Assembly (NCBI GenBank): GCA_905215035.1
Contig: CAJMOJ010000091.1
Span: 1 to 5,131, forward strand
Direction of reading: 5' to 3'
Source of the DNA: an uncultured bacterium
GTDB lineage: Bacteria; Actinomycetota; Coriobacteriia; Coriobacteriales; Eggerthellaceae
Length of the DNA stretch: 5,131 bases
Part shown: piece by piece, positions 5,102-5,131 of the stretch
How positions within the stretch are numbered: the first letter of the stretch is position 1
How the letters are laid out: the number at the start of each line of letters is the position of its first letter
Notes under the pieces: model-generated
The model's input: the letters and a program-made list of their open reading frames with translations, nothing else
What the model was told of the DNA's origin: nothing
The model's database searches: none
Made by a program: the position numbers and the translations under genes

Positions 5102-5131
5102 AGATAAATATTTTCTTGTTTATGTCTTATA

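Overview
All recognisable genes lie on the minus strand, so the window is described in transcription order, from high to low coordinates. It looks like a bacterial chromosome of moderate to low GC. The Shine-Dalgarno sites, GTG and TTG starts, a tRNA with encoded CCA, a PflX-type radical SAM protein and molybdenum cofactor (Moco) genes all fit an anaerobic Gram-positive bacterium. The MoeA sequence gives me a weak impression of Coriobacteriia (Eggerthella-like actinobacteria). That is inference only, since no rRNA or other phylogenetic marker is present.

Region 1 (5101 to 3011): a probable two-gene operon. The first gene encodes a 365-residue protein with the layout of the 3-hydroxyisobutyrate/6-phosphogluconate dehydrogenase superfamily. 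Its nucleotide-binding and catalytic signatures are badly eroded, and it ends in a tail very rich in His, Asp and Cys. Only 9 nt after its stop begins a PflX/COG1313-type radical SAM protein with an intact CxxxCxxC cluster motif and four more N-terminal cysteines.

Region 2 (3010 to 2844): a tRNA-Thr(UGU) with encoded CCA. It has its own promoter just downstream of the radical SAM stop codon and a strong intrinsic terminator after it.

Region 3 (2843 to 2609): about 235 bp of intergenic DNA that appears regulatory. It holds three 13-bp tandem repeats, a 17-bp inverted repeat, a -10-like hexamer and a hairpin plus T-run directly before the next gene's ribosome binding site. The last looks like a transcription attenuator.

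Region 4 (2608 to 1): a tight operon of a class I SAM-dependent methyltransferase ending in a natural six-histidine run, then moeA, then a MoaB/MogA-type gene cut off by the window edge. MogA-type proteins adenylylate molybdopterin and MoeA inserts molybdate, so these two make the last steps of Moco synthesis. The third gene starts at a GTG directly after the moeA stop and in the same frame, giving a split version of the MoeA-MogA order of plant Cnx1.

The main item for follow-up is that two unrelated enzyme-like proteins about 1.4 kb apart each carry a C-terminal metal-binding-type tail, and one is co-transcribed with Moco genes. I read this as a possible metal-handling theme. It is a hypothesis, not a demonstrated system.
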